A DNA stretch of 64,000 nucleotides, taken from contig NC_134101.1 in NCBI RefSeq assembly GCF_000715075.1, positions 136,972,237 through 137,036,236 of the forward strand, in the 5' to 3' direction. The notes beneath the pieces were generated by a model. That model was not told where the DNA came from, did not search any database, and was given only the letters and a program-made list of their open reading frames with translations. The position numbers and the translations under genes were made by a program. Source of the stretch: Nicotiana tabacum (taxonomy: Eukaryota > Streptophyta > Magnoliopsida > Solanales > Solanaceae). Of the stretch, positions 1 through 12,092 are shown in pieces. Positions within the stretch are counted from its first letter, which is position 1, and each line of letters starts with the position of its first letter.

Positions 1-2
1 AA

Positions 3-215
3 ACCATTGAAAAGGCTCAGCAAACTCAGGACTTTCCTTCTCCCATGGTTGAAGCTCCCGTGAATGTTGAAGCTGATACGGGTATCCCAACTCTTTCAAG
101 CCCAATCGAGCCTGTTGCTGCAAGCCAAGTTGAAACCGCATATGTTGATGCACCTGCCCAAATTGAGCCTGCTGCTACTGATGCTCCTACTTCAGTTCCA
201 CAAACTTCTCAGTGA
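3..215 (+). CDS. C-terminal end of a Tat-element antisense ORF (partial)
   Basis: An open frame enters from the left edge and ends at TGA 213-215, giving 70 residues. The visible part is low-complexity, rich in Ala, Pro, Glu, Thr and Val, and acidic, with no catalytic motif. It lies on the strand opposite to the Tat pol gene at 10289-15851 and converges on it. In Tat-lineage Ty3/Gypsy elements the space between pol and the 3' LTR often carries an extra ORF in antisense, and this position fits. A related acidic, low-complexity C-terminus is seen in the second antisense gene (minus strand, ending at 18165). The start, promoter and N-terminal part lie outside the window. Function unknown; the alternative is an unrelated host gene end. 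Confidence 0.6.
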   Translation, partial: TIEKAQQTQDFPSPMVEAPVNVEADTGIPTLSSPIEPVAASQVETAYVDAPAQIEPAATDAPTSVPQTSQ

Positions 216-641
216 CCAGTTTTAATCATTTGAATGATTTTGTTTTTGTTTTTATTTTGGAAAATTGTAATCAAACCCTTAGCTTCATTTGAGGGCTGGT
301 TTTGGAAACGCAAGTCCCCAAGTCTTTTATGGGGCAATTTGTATAAACAATTTCATAGTTTTATGACTAAGTTCGTACTTATTCTTCAGTTTTTAAGTAT
401 TAAGAAGTTTTTCATGTTATTATCTTAAACTTCTGTCTGCTTTATTATTGCCTTTATTTTTAAGGACTTATAGAATAATTTGCATTTTTGTTCTTCGAAA
501 ATGCTTCTGTTAATCTCATGACTAACTAATTTAAACATAAGATTTATAAAAGAGGGCCCTTTTATATTTCGACACTTAATGAAGAAGATGTCTCAACTTC
601 ATAATGGTGTTATCATACGATAAAAGAAATAGGAACATACA
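216..641. other. Tat element 3' spacer, left part
   Basis: AT-rich sequence after the antisense ORF stop, without a credible gene. A 64-residue open frame at 234-428 looks like chance. The stretch continues at 9653 once the inserted chromovirus is removed, so together with 9653-10288 it forms the about 1.06-kb non-coding gap between the convergent ends of the antisense ORF and pol. Confidence 0.55.
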
Positions 642-1474
642 TGTCACGACCCAAACCGATGGGTCGCGACGGGCGCCTGAGTCTTACCTATCAAACACCT
701 CTAAGCATGCGTCTAAAATATGAACCTGAATAACATTTGCTGCATTACAAAATTAACATACGTGAAAGAAGCCTGCCATCAAAGCATATGTACTTATACA
801 GGCAGAATACAGTGGGTGAGCCGGCAAGGCTGCTATAGACAACTATACATCAAAAACTGAAAGCCGACAAGGCCATATACAACCCAACTAGACATATTGT
901 CTTCAGACCTCTAATAGAAACATAGTTGTACAAAGACGGGACTGAGCCACGTCATACTCATATACATATATATGTAAAAACATATCATACCAATATCAAA
1001 AGCAGCTCTGGATCAAATGGAGCACGCCAACTCTCGCTGATCAGGGATCCTAAGAATGGGGACCGTTAGCTTTCCTACCTGCACCTGCGGGCATGAAATG
1101 CAGGCCCCGTGAAACAGGGTGTCAGTATGAAAAATGTACTGAGTATGTAAGGCATGGAAATTAGTACGTAAAAGACATAGATGAAACATGGAATACTGAA
1201 ACACATTTTTAAATTTGAATAACTTTGTAAATACTGAAACGTTTATAATGTCATGCACGTGCATGTAAATGTCATGCCATGCATAGGTATGGTGTACATA
1301 ATATCATCAAGCCACTGGGGGCATCCCATCATATCATCTCGGCCACTGTGGGCAATATCATCAACATATACCAGCTGATCAGGTGGTGGTGCGTATATAA
1401 CGCCATAACCTTTTCCATATCCCATATACATATATATACATACATATATACGCGTATATAACGCCGTTTGAATC

Positions 1475-1522
<48 letters not shown>

Positions 1523-2766
1523 TACGCGTATATAACGCCGTTTGAATACATACATATATACGCGTATATAACGCCGTTTGAATCATATTTTAGCCACTGT
1601 GGGCAATATCATCATCATATACCAACTGATCAGGTGGTGATGCGTATATAACGCCGTAACCTTTTCCCATATCCCATATACATATATTTACATATATACG
1701 CGTATATAACGTCATCTGGTCATGGGTCAATGCACATGTACGAAATGCATGAAAAATACGTAATAATCTCAACATTCCTTTCGGATAAATTTTCCCAACT
1801 GCGTATTATTTTGAGACCCATGAACAGAAGAAAATAATAATTCTCATGGGAAGTCAAGATTATAGACACCCCTACTATTTCTATGAATAGAATAATTTAT
1901 AGAAACCGTGTATTTGCTTGTTTCTTTCGTATAATCTAGACCATGCCAAAAGAAAGAAGGGAGGGCCTTAACATACCTGTTTCTTGAATTATTTAACTGA
2001 ATCTGCTTCTTGCAAAATTTACACTACATATCCTTAGAATTTTGGAGCGATCTTGGCTTGGTTTTGAAATGTTTGGACGAAAGGATTCTTGTTCTTACGT
2101 TTTTTTTTTGAAGCTACTGTTTCCAAATTATTGATTTCAATTCAAAGAGTGAATTGAATCTTTTGATTCTCGTTTTTCTATTTTCAGGAAGTATCCAATG
2201 GATCCTAAATTCTATATCATTCAAGACTTATGTTAAGTCAATGAGTCTTTCTACAAAATGACTCATTTTAATGGGTTATGGAGGGATTTACACGTGATAT
2301 ACATATGACCAAGAGTCATATGTTTAATGATGGCACACTGCCACGTGGGGAGTAGGGTGGATTATTTTATTAATTTTTTTTATCCCCTTATTAGTTAACC
2401 GGGAAATATTTCGTTACCTGGTAATTAATTTATTACCTGCATAATTTAAGAATTATCACAAATTACTTAAAATTCTATTTATTTTCAAAATACTTCATAT
2501 ATATTTTATATATTACACTACCGTGGTCATATGGTACTTTGCATGGTACTAGTTTGTAATTATCGGGTATTATTACTTGATCCATAGTTTATCCCAACTT
2601 GGCCATTTTCAACGAAACTCATTTTCTATAATTCGTGCATCCTTTATCTTTCATGGCACTTATTTATTACTTGTTAATACGTTAACGTCAAGATGATCTC
2701 ATCCCCGATTCTATGTCAGTTGACCGAAGACGAAACTTTTAACGTACGAAAATGCGAGATGTAACA
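642..2766 (-). repeat. 3' LTR of the chromovirus at 642-9652
   Basis: 2125 bp, closely matching 7575-9652. It differs mainly by an expanded (TA)n run at about 1480-1516 and by copy number of a GCGTATATAACGCC-containing repeat at 1391-1713. No gene inside: the open frames at 1013-1775 come from repeats. Confidence 0.9.
1391..1713 (-). promoter_or_regulatory. array of TATATAA-containing repeats in the LTR
   Basis: The 14-mer GCGTATATAACGCC starts at 1391, 1452, 1526, 1562 and 1642, with a one-base variant at 1700. Each copy contains TATATAA and is nearly palindromic. The other LTR has exact copies at 8323, 8386, 8533 and 8591. It could be a set of core-promoter-like elements or a simple tandem expansion; I cannot tell which from sequence alone. 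Confidence 0.5.
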
Positions 2767-2780
2767 TTCTTCCCCCTTAG
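2767..2780 (-). other. polypurine tract of the chromovirus
   Basis: Reads CTAAGGGGGAAGAA on the minus strand, directly against the TGTTAC start of the 3' LTR. This is the expected primer site for plus-strand DNA synthesis. Confidence 0.8.
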
Positions 2781-2946
2781 AAACATTCGTCCTCGAATGT
2801 TCCACTCTCTGTGATCCATATAACTTTGGCAAGGTCGCCTTTTGTAACAATACTACTACCAACTTTTCCCGTAGAAGCTTAATAATTCAACGACACACAG
2901 GACAACGACAATAATCAATAGAAGAATTTATACACGCAACTTGAGG

Positions 2947-4170
2947 TTATGACGTCTCAGTTAGACCCTTCTCTGGAAGAGGAAATAGGTAGGGATATCT
3001 ATACTTCATGTCTTCCTCGGCCTCCCAAGTCATTTCTTCTACATTGTTGTTCCTCCAAAGCACTTTCACGGAGGCTACCTCCTTATTCCGCAGCTTGCGG
3101 ACTTGTCGGTCTTGAAAGGCAACCGAAATTTCCTCGTATGACAAGTCCTCTGTAATCTGTACATCATTCGTGGGCACTAATCGGGTAGGATTGCCAATGC
3201 ACTTTCGTAACATAGATACGTGAAAAACTGGATGGACAGACTCCAATTCCAAGAGCAATTCTAACTCATTAGCTACTCGGCCCACTCTCTGAATAATCCT
3301 ATAAGGCCCAATATATCGTGGGCTAAGTTTACCCTTTTTGCCAAATCTCGTCACACCCTTCATAGGCGACACCTTCAAGAATACCCAGTCATCAGCCCCG
3401 AACTCTAAATCTCGACTTCGCACATCTGAATATGACTTCTGACGACTCTGAGCTGTCAATAGTCAATCCCGGATAAGCTTTACTTTTTCTATGGCTTGCT
3501 GAACCAGGTCTGGCCCATGTAATCCAGATTCTCCAACGTCGCACCACCCTATAGGTGACCTACACTTTCGTTCGTAAAGAGCTTCGTATGGATCCATCTG
3601 AATGCTGGAATGGTAGCTATTATTATATGCAAACTCAATAAGCAGCAGATGACCATCCCAGCTACCTTTGAAGTCTATTACACAAGCTCGCAACATATCC
3701 TCCAGTGTTTGAATAGTACGCTCAGCCTGTCCGTCTGTCTGGGGATGAAATGATGTACTAAGACTTACTTGAGTCCCCAATCCCTTTTGGAAGGACCTCC
3801 AAAAGTTAGCTGTAAATTGAGCTCATCTATCTGAGATAATAGATACAGGTACACCATGCAGTCATACTATCTCCTTAATATAAAGTCTCGCATAATCTTC
3901 TAAGGAATATGTAGTTCTAATGGGAAAAAAATGGGCTAACTTGAGCCTATCAACAATCACCCATATCGAATCGAACTTACGCTGGGTACGAGGTAAGCCT
4001 ACGATGAAGTCCATATTTATTACTTCCCATTTCCAAGTTGGAATCTCCATAGCCTGCAATAATCCACCGGGTTTTTGGTGCTCAATCTTAACCTGCTGAC
4101 AGTTAGGGCACTAAGCAATAAATTCTGCTATATCCTTTTTCACTCCGACCCACCAATATATTTTCCTGAT
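2947..4170 (-). pseudogene. integrase with C-terminal chromodomain, broken
   Basis: Read right to left: zinc-finger end near 4170-4111, a catalytic-core start with NMDFIVGLP (first Asp) near 4010, then SDR followed by a stop near 3823 where a Gly is expected after the second catalytic Asp, then GQAERT with the catalytic Glu near 3720. A further stop and frameshift near 3460 separate the core from the C-terminal part (2947-3459). That part has the GKLSPRYIGPY integrase tail, the VHPVFHVSMLRK motif, and a chromodomain-like end with VLWRNNNVEEMTWE. This chromodomain places the element in the chromoviruses, where it guides integration towards certain chromatin. Close to intact in sequence but not translatable in one piece. 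Confidence 0.85.
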
Positions 4171-4990
4171 ATCATGATACATCTTTGTTGCTCCTGGATG
4201 GATAGAATAACGAGAATAGTGAGTGTCTCCCATAACCTGTCGACGCAACCCTACAACATTAGGCACACATAATCGCCCTTGATATCTGAGAACCCCATCT
4301 TTGGTAATTTCAAAGGGAGTCTTCTCCTTCTGAAGATTGTTATCTCTATAATGAATTAGCACAGGATCCTTGTACTGGTGTTCCTTTACCTCAGTTACTA
4401 AAGATGATGTTGCTGTATCCTGAAGAGTAATTCCAATGTCACCTAAGCCCAGCAACCGAACTTCAAGACTAGCTAGCTGATGAACCTCATAGGCTATTCC
4501 CCTCTTTTCTGGCTGCAAATACGAGAGGCTACCCATAGATATACGGCTGAGAGCATCGGCAACTACGTTTGCCTTCCCCGAATAGTATAAATATAAACGT
4601 CATAGTCTTTAAGTAGCTCCAACCATCTCCTTTGACGAAGATTCAATTTCTTTTGCTTGAAGATGTACTGGAGGCTCTTATGATCTGTATAGATATCAAT
4701 ATGAATGCCATACAAGTAGTGCCTCCACATCTTTAGTGAATGAATTACCGTGGCTAACTCTAAATCGTGGGTCGGGTAGTTCTTCTCGTGATTTCTTAGT
4801 TGTCTAGAAGCATAGCCACAACATTACCATGCTGCATCAGCACACAACCCAATCCAATGCTTGAAGCGTCACAATAGATAGTGTAACCATCGGTCACTTC
4901 TGGAAGTGTTAGAATCAGTGCTGAAGTTAATTTGTCCTCTAAGGCCTGGAAAACTTCGTTCACAAGCATCGGTCCATTGAAATCTAGTTC
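4111..4990 (-). pseudogene. RNase H and integrase zinc-finger region, broken
   Basis: The frame at 4111-4536 begins in the RNase H/IN linker and reaches the HHCC-type finger (H..Y..I..IYWW..K.DI..F). Upstream, 4537-4990 reads in pieces as an RNase H domain: a fragment near 4560-4780 with the LKDYDV-like and HSLK-like stretches of Tekay elements, then a damaged N-terminal half. Several stops make it non-functional. Confidence 0.7.
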
Positions 4991-5450
4991 CCTTTTGAGT
5001 TAACTTACATAGTTATCCTAATCTTGCACAATTCAGGAAATTCCCTTCTTCGGAGGCCCAAGCTTCATCTTTTATCCCTCACAATTGCGCCCTTATCCCA
5101 CTATTAGGGCAACATTTCATCTATTCTAAACGTTACTAGTCTTAGACTCCTTTGAGTTCATTCGGGCTATACTGAGCCTCCTATAACTTAGGGAAACCAT
5201 CAGCTCTCTTATGAGCTTAACCCCAAGGACTTACCCATTCCCGTTACCTTTTCACTCATCCTTTTTTTATCCTTCCTCGTATCTTTCTAAAACCTTGTCA
5301 CTCTACCATACTTTTTAGCTTGCGACCTACATATATCTATATATACTTATTCGTAATTTTTCTTCATCTTACTTGAATCATAGATTTCCTTATGTTATTC
5401 TGGAACATTAAACGAGACAATTACAAATTTCCTGTAATATCTACGAACCT

Positions 5451-6116
5451 TCATCGGTGTTGTGGGTCGAGCAAAGTCTTCACTGCCTCAGTCTCTTGTG
5501 TATCCACTCGGTTGTATTTACCCGAAATAATATGCCCAAGGAAAGTTACGGAGTTCAACCAGAGTTCATAGTTAGAAAATTTTGCACACAACTTCCCTTC
5601 TTGTAGAACTCTGAGCACAATATGCAAATGATGTGCATGCTCAGCCTCTGAACGAGAATATACCAATATATATCACCGATAAATATGATTATGAACAGAT
5701 CTTAAAAAGGGCCTGAAAACACGATTCATCAAATCCATGAATACTGCTGGGGCATTGGTCAAATCAAACGACATAACATGAAACGAAAAGTGCTCGTATC
5801 CGGTCCTGAATGTTGTCTTCGGAATATCTTCCTAGTTAACCCTTACCTGATGGTACCCGGTCCTCAAGCCTATCTTTTAAAAACACTTGTTACCTTGTAA
5901 ATGATCAAATAAATCCTCAATCCTCAGGAGCGGATACTTATTCTTGATCGTCACCTTATTCAACTGCATATAATTAATACACATTCGTAAGGGACCATCC
6001 TCCTTTCTCATAAACAACACAGGTGCTCCCCATGGTGACGTACTAGACCTGATAAAATCTTTTTCAAGCAAGCCCCTTAGTTGTTCCTTTAACTCGTTTA
6101 GCTCTGCGGGGGCCAT
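5451..6116 (-). pseudogene. reverse transcriptase, broken
   Basis: The 6116-5877 frame shows the N-terminal RT blocks [29 protein letters not shown] and [20 protein letters not shown]. Fragments near 5850-5700 give the middle blocks around SGYHQ. The Y/F-I-D-D core would lie at the damaged junction near 5670; 5666-5451 continues with a VYSRSEAEHAHHL stretch and FLGHIISG. Stops and frameshifts near 5870 and 5670 interrupt it. 4991-5450 is degraded sequence without readable protein. Confidence 0.8.
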
Positions 6117-6540
6117 TCCATAGGGAGGAATAGATATTGAGTGAGTATCTGGTAGTAGGACAATAGCAAACTCAATTTCTTGCTTGACGGAAGACTCGGA
6201 CGCTCATCATGAAAAACATTGGGAAACTTATTTACCATAGGGATGGACTAAATGGTTGGTAACTCTACTTCCGTATCCCAAACCCGAACTTAGTGATAAA
6301 TGTAGTCCTTTCTGATTATCTTCCTTGCCTTGAGATGGGAGATAAATTTACCTCTTGGTGATGTGGTATTATCTTTCCATTCTAAAATAAGCTTTCCTGG
6401 AAACTGAAATCAACCCACCTTTGGTCTATACTTGATGTTAGCATAACAAAAGGCCAATCAATCCATATCAATTATAATATCAAGTCCTACCTAACCGAGC
6501 ACCACGTACCTTATCCTTGTTTGTTCTCAAATCTATCATG
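6117..6540 (-). pseudogene. aspartic protease / RT linker remnant
   Basis: Short pieces read as the PR-RT region of Tekay-like elements, such as GKLILEWK, then GKFISHLKARKII and a SIPMVNKFPNVF block just before RT. The protease active site is not readable and frames change repeatedly. Weakly supported in detail, but the order next to RT is right. Confidence 0.55.
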
Positions 6541-6902
6541 GGTCATTACGGCAACATCCATATATATACATAACAACATTAAGACTTAATATATATAACA
6601 ACATTAAGACTTAACTCGCATAACTAATTTAGAAAAAGGTTTATATACATAGGGGTCGACTAGACCGTAGACATATCATACCCAAAACTATATACCTGAT
6701 ACTATCTGCAAAGCCTCTAAGTAGGCATAACCAATATATATACAAGTCGGTACGAGGCTCCCTACATCCTCATAAAACAACCAAACACCTTTAAAACCCT
6801 GACATGGTAATATTCTAAGAAGAGGTGGAACCCACCAACCAAAAACTGACACTTGTAGGAAGCCTATAGTAGAGGGTCCTTGCCTTGTCCTACATAAGAA
6901 CC

Positions 6903-7382
6903 TCAATCAGACACACTTTGAAGCGGAATCTTCATGTCCTTATCAGTTACCTTCCTTCTCTTGGCCTGACTACTATCTTCTTCCTCGTATCCCATAACAT
7001 ACACTGAAGAACCTTGATTGATGGACTCCCAAGACTGTGGACTATCCGGAACCTCATAAGAGTTGGTGTCCTCAAATACCTTGACATAGTTTTGAGCCTG
7101 AGGGAATCCCGGCTGTGCCAATCCATGCACTACTCCCCTCATACCCTGATCAATGGATTGTGAAACTAAGGGCCTTGGTGAGGTCGGAACTCCTCTCACC
7201 CCATCTACTGCCGGAGTGGTTGAAACAACTCTAACGGATGGCTCATATGGATCCTCGGATGGATCCTCCTCAATAGAACCTATGATCTCTGATGGGTCTG
7301 AATCTATAGTATAACTTATCTCTCTTTCTGGCACCTTTGTAGCCTTCTGACCCGTGCTAGCGGCTGTAGTCTTCGGAGGCAT
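6903..7382 (-). CDS. 159-residue acidic ORF at the Gag position, family unknown
   Basis: An uninterrupted frame starting with MPPKTTAASTGQKATK, about 180 bp inside the 5' LTR, where Gag normally starts. The N-terminus resembles the short basic start of Tekay Gag proteins. The rest is acidic and Ser/Pro-rich and lacks the capsid-like and CCHC segments; near the end there is a basic cluster QAKRRKVTDKD that could act in nuclear import. Downstream, 6541-6902 does not read as Gag. It may be a Gag N-terminus left after an internal deletion, or a replacement ORF. That it stays open while pol is broken is notable, though 159 codons could be chance. Confidence 0.5.
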   Translation of the reverse strand: MPPKTTAASTGQKATKVPEREISYTIDSDPSEIIGSIEEDPSEDPYEPSVRVVSTTPAVDGVRGVPTSPRPLVSQSIDQGMRGVVHGLAQPGFPQAQNYVKVFEDTNSYEVPDSPQSWESINQGSSVYVMGYEEEDSSQAKRRKVTDKDMKIPLQSVSD

Positions 7383-7557
7383 CGCTAAAAATGTAACACA
7401 TCGTTAGGAACACGAATGCTTATATTGCACGATCTAAGATAAGAAAAGAGGATATTCCTATATGTCCTATAGCCTCCTGTCTATAAGTGTGGTGCACGAC
7501 ACACCCATAAACAAGACTCTACTAGACACGGTCTGTAGACATCCCTAGGATAGAACT

Positions 7558-7569
7558 GCTTTGATACCA
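7558..7569 (-). other. primer-binding site (tRNA-iMet type)
   Basis: The minus strand reads TGGTATCAAAGC, one base from the initiator-Met PBS TGGTATCAGAGC, five bases inside the 5' LTR end. Confidence 0.8.
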
Positions 7570-7574
7570 CTTTT

Positions 7575-9652
7575 TGTCACGACCTAAACCGATGGGCCGT
7601 GACGGGCGCCTGAGTCTTACCTATCAAACACCCCTAAGCATGCGTCTAAAATATGAACCTGAATAACATCTGCTGCATTACAAAATTAACATACGTGAAA
7701 GAACCCTGCCATCAAGGCATATGTACTTATACAGGCAGAATACAGTGTGCGAGCCGGCAAGGCTGCAATAGACAACTATACAGCAAAAACTGAAAGCCGA
7801 CAAGGCCACATACAACCCAACTAGACATACTGTCTACAGGCCTCTAACAGAAACATAGCTGTACAAAGACGGGAGTAAGTCACGTTATACTCATATACAT
7901 ATATATGTACAAACGTATCGTACCAATATCAAAAGCATCTCCGGATCAAATGGATTACGCCAACTCTCGCTGATCAGGGATCCTAAGAATGGGGACCGTT
8001 AGCTTTCCTACCTGCACCTGCGTGCATGAAACGCAGGCCCCGTGAAACAGGGTGTCATTAGAAAAATGTACTGAGTATGTAAGGCATGGAAATTAGTACG
8101 TAAAAGACATAGATGAGACATGGAATACTGAAACACATTTTTAAATTTGAATAACTTTGTAAATACTGAAACGTTTATAATGTCATGCACGTGCATGTAA
8201 ATGTCATGCCATGCATAGGTATGGTGTACATAATATCATCAAGCCACTGGGGGCATCCCATCATATCATCTCGGCCACTGTGGGCAATATCATCAACATA
8301 TACTAGCTGATCAGGTGGTGGTGCGTATATAACGCCATAACCTTTTCCATATCCCATATACATATATATATACATACATATATACGCGTATATAACGCCG
8401 TTTGAATACATACATATATACACATATATAACGCCGTTTGAATCATATTATATACGTGTATATAATGTCGTTTGAATCATATTTTAGCCACTGTGGGCAA
8501 TATCATCATATACCAACTGATTAGGTGGTGATGCGTATATAACGCCGTAACCTTTTCCTATATCCCATATACATGTATTTACATATATACGCGTATATAA
8601 CGCCATCTGGTCATGGGTCAATGCACATGTACGAAATGCATGAAAAATACATAATAATCTCAATATTCCTTCTGGATAAATTTTCCCAACTGCGTATTAT
8701 TTTGAGACACATGAACAGAAGAAAATAATAATTCTCATGGGAAGTCAAGAATATTGACACCCCTACTATTTCTATGAATAGAATAATTTATAGAAACCGT
8801 GTATTTGCTCGTTTCTTTCGTATAATCTAGACCATGCCAAAAGAAAGAAGGGAAGACCTTAACATACCTGTTTCTTGAATTATTTAACTGAATCTGCTTC
8901 TTGCAAAATTTACACTCGATATCCTTAGAATTTTGGAGCGATCTTGGCTTGGTTATGAAATGTTTGGACGAAAGGATTCTTGTTCTTACATTTTTTTTAA
9001 GCTACTATTTCCAAATTTTTGATTTCAATTCAAAGAGTGAATTGAATCTTCTGATTCTCGTTTTTCTATTTTCAGGAAGTATCCAATGGATCCTAAATTC
9101 TATATTATTCAAGACTTATGTTAAGTCAATGAGCCTTTCTACAAAATGACTCATTTTAATGGGTTATGGAGGGATTTACACGTGATATACATATGACCAA
9201 GAGTTATATGTTTAATGATGGCACACTGCCACATGGGGAGTAGGGTGGATTATTTTATTATTTTTTTATCCCCTTATTAGTTAACCGGGAAATATTTCGT
9301 TACCTGGTAATTAATTTATTACCCGCATAATTTAAGAATTATCACAAATTACTTAAAATTCTATTTATTTTCAAAATACTTCATATATATTTTATATATT
9401 ACACTACCGTGGTCATATGGTACTTTGCATTGTACTAGTTTGTAATTATCGGGTATTATTACTTGATCCGTAGTTTATCCCAACTTGGCCATTTTCAGCG
9501 AAACTCATTTTCTATAATTCATGCATCCTTTATCCTTCATGGCACTTATTTATTTCTTGTTAATACGTTAACGTCAAGATGATCTCATCCCCGATTCTAT
9601 GTCAGTTGACCGAAGACGAAACTTTTAACGGACGAAAATATGAGATGTAACA
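7575..9652 (-). repeat. 5' LTR of the chromovirus at 642-9652
   Basis: 2078 bp, matching 642-2766 along its whole length with scattered substitutions and a shorter TA-rich segment. It ends at the PBS side with TGTCACGACC. No gene inside; 8008-9149 holds only chance frames. Confidence 0.9.
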
Positions 9653-10288
9653 ACACATGTTTCTTTGAAATAACTTTAACAAGTTTTGAATAATACTTTA
9701 CATGTATTTAAATTACATCTATAACTTTCTCGTAACTGTTTTTCTTGTAACAGATTTTTACAAAAGAAGAATAATAGACACGGGGTTTTTCCTTATAACC
9801 CGTTTTAGTACATAGCCTTTACCCTAACTATACTGAGGTTTTTCTTTGGCCTTAGCTCGTGGCTCCATCTCGTGACTTTGTGACTTTTACATTGCACTTG
9901 ACTCTTTTAGGCTTGATTTTTCCTCAATCTTCTTTGTCTTCTTTATACACATGTATGTGCATATTTTGTAGTCCCCCAAGTGTTTAAGTATTGAAGTATG
10001 AAGCCTCGAGCACTTGATAGTTTCTCTCATTTGGTCCTTTTCCTGAAAAGGAAAAACATACGGGACTCGGAGGTGCGATTATAGATGAAGACTCATTAAC
10101 CCATTTGAATTTCTATCAGAATAATTGTAAACCTAGGCCAGGAATTTTAGGTTATCCCGTGTGCCTTACAGGTCATGACTCATCATTTAGTATGGGTTAG
10201 CTTTTTGCCTATCATCTAAAATCATTAGTAAAATTTTAACAATTCAAAAATTAAATTTAAAATGGTGATACCTGACTGTAGGTATTCC
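9653..10288. other. Tat element 3' spacer, right part
   Basis: Continuation of 216-641 after removal of the inserted chromovirus. AT-rich, with no open frame of note; it ends at the stop codon of the Tat pol gene. Confidence 0.5.
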
Positions 10289-11619
10289 TTAGAAATAGTA
10301 TCTTTTCAAATGAACAGCATTCCAATGTGAAGGTAGTATCTTGCCATCCATTATCTTCAGTTCATATGTTCCCTTTCCTACAATATCATGAACTCTATAG
10401 GGTCCTTCCCATGTTGGACTTAATTTACCCGCGTTAGCTGCCTTTGTAGATTGAAAAACCTTTTTAAGCACGAAGTCCCCCACTTTGAAGAATCTGAGGC
10501 GTGCTTTTCGGTTGTAATATCGTTCTATGACTTGCTTTTGTGCTGCCATTCTTATTAATGCAGCTTCTCTCCTCCCCTCGAGTAAATCTTGATTGACCCG
10601 CATCTCCTCGTCACTAGATTCTTGTGTCGCCTGTGTGAACCGTGTACTTGGTTCCCCTATCTCAACTGGAATTAAAGCCTCAGCTCCATAAACCATGAAA
10701 ACGATATTTCTCTTGTACTTGATTTTGCAATTATGCGATATGCCCATAAAACTCTAGGTAACACTTCAGGCCAGTTACCTTTTGATTCCTCTAATTGTTT
10801 CTTTAAATTATTTATAATAACCTTGTTTGTTGATTCTGCTTGCCCATTACCCACCGGATGATAAGGTGTTGACGTAATCCTTTTAATTTGCCAACTTTGA
10901 AAGAATTTTGTGATTTGAGCTCCAATAAATTGAGGGCCATTATCACACACGATATCCTTTGGTTCACCGAATCGGCATATGATATTCCGCCAAATAAAAT
11001 CTTTGACTTCCTTTTCTCGCACCTGTTTAAATGCTCCTGCCTCCACCCATTTAGTAAAATAATCAGTGAGTACGAGCAGAAACTTTACCTGTCCTTTTGC
11101 TTGTGGTAATGGACCCACGATATCCATTCCCCATTTCATAAATGGCCATGGCGCAATGACCGGATGTAATAACCCTGCAGGTCTATGCATATTGTTACCG
11201 TACCTTTGACATTTATCACATTTGGCCACGAAACTTTCTGCTTCTTCTTCCATTTTAGGCCAGTAATAACCTGCCCTAATTAAGGTTCTTACCAATGACC
11301 TTCTTCTTGCGTGATTCCCGTAATGTCCCTCGTGTATTTCTTTCATTACATACTCTATTTGCGAAGGTCTGAGGCATCTTGTTAAGGGACCACCGAACAT
11401 TTTACGATATAAATTGCCTTGCTTTAAGCAGTACCGAGCAGCCTTCTTTCGAAGCGCATGAGTTTTTTTCTTATCATCAGAGACGGTACCATACTGCAAA
11501 AAAGCAACAATCTCGTTCCTCCAATCCCAAGTTAAATTATTAAAATTTACCTCATTCTTATCAGGATCGAGAACTGAATGAAATAAATGTATAACTGAGG
11601 CGTTTGCATCGCTTGCCAC
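10289..11619 (-). pseudogene. Tat integrase, one frameshift
   Basis: The HHCC finger is seen at HEGHYGNHARRR and CDKCQRYG. The catalytic core follows with GMDIVGPLP (Asp), DNGPQF (Asp) and AESTNK (Glu), so the D,D,E triad is complete. The frame then shifts in the overlap 10672-10747, where the C-terminal part (10289-10747) continues with MVYGAEALIP and GKLSPTWEGPY and ends at a natural stop. No chromodomain, as expected for Tat. The enzyme would join element cDNA to chromosomal DNA; the shift alone probably prevents a full protein. Confidence 0.87.
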
Positions 11620-11858
11620 ATCAGCTGTAGATGCGAGATTAGCTAGGGCGTCCGCTTCAACATTTTCATCCCTTGGTATTTGTATAACTTTCTAGGTTTG
11701 AAATTGCTTTATCAATTCCCGTACCTTTTCTACGTATTGTTTCATCCTTGCTTCCCTAGCTGTATAAGTCCCCAGCATTTGATTAACCACGAGTTGCGAA
11801 TCACTCTTGATTATAATCTGATTTATGCCAAGCTCTTGTGCCAATTCTAAACCTGCAA

Positions 11859-12092
11859 TCATAGCATCATCTCCGCTTCATTGTTAGTTATGGAGTGACA
11901 TTTAATAGCTTGTCGATTGGTTTCACCCGTAGGTGGTACCAAGACAATCCCTACACCTGCACCTTTTACATTAGATGAGCCATCAGTGAATAAAGTCCAA
12001 GTTCCCGGGTTAGCTCCATTGAATACCTGTAATTCTTTTTCTGTTTCTAATTGCATCACCTCGCTAAAATTAGCCACGAAATCAACTAACAC
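11859..12092 (-). pseudogene. second (archaeal-type) RNase H domain
   Basis: WTLFTDGSSNVKGAGVGIVL is the first strand pair with the catalytic Asp of a type I RNase H; SITNNEAEMML carries the Glu of the following helix. The rest (11620-11858) continues out of frame. Dual RNase H domains are known from the Tat lineage and support the classification. Confidence 0.8.

Larger units (their letters stand above)
642..9652 (-). mobile_element. Tekay-like chromovirus (Ty3/Gypsy), full length but degraded
   Basis: A 9.0-kb element bounded by two closely similar LTRs (642-2766 and 7575-9652) that begin TGTCACGACC and end GTAACA on the plus strand. The flanks read ATACA (637-641) and ACACA (9653-9657), a 5-bp target duplication with one change. 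The PBS next to the right LTR and the PPT next to the left LTR set the orientation to minus. Inside are PR, RT, RNase H, IN and a C-terminal chromodomain, all broken by stops and frameshifts; the Gag core and zinc knuckle are not visible. It was inserted in the spacer of the surrounding Tat element and is therefore younger than it. Confidence 0.9.
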
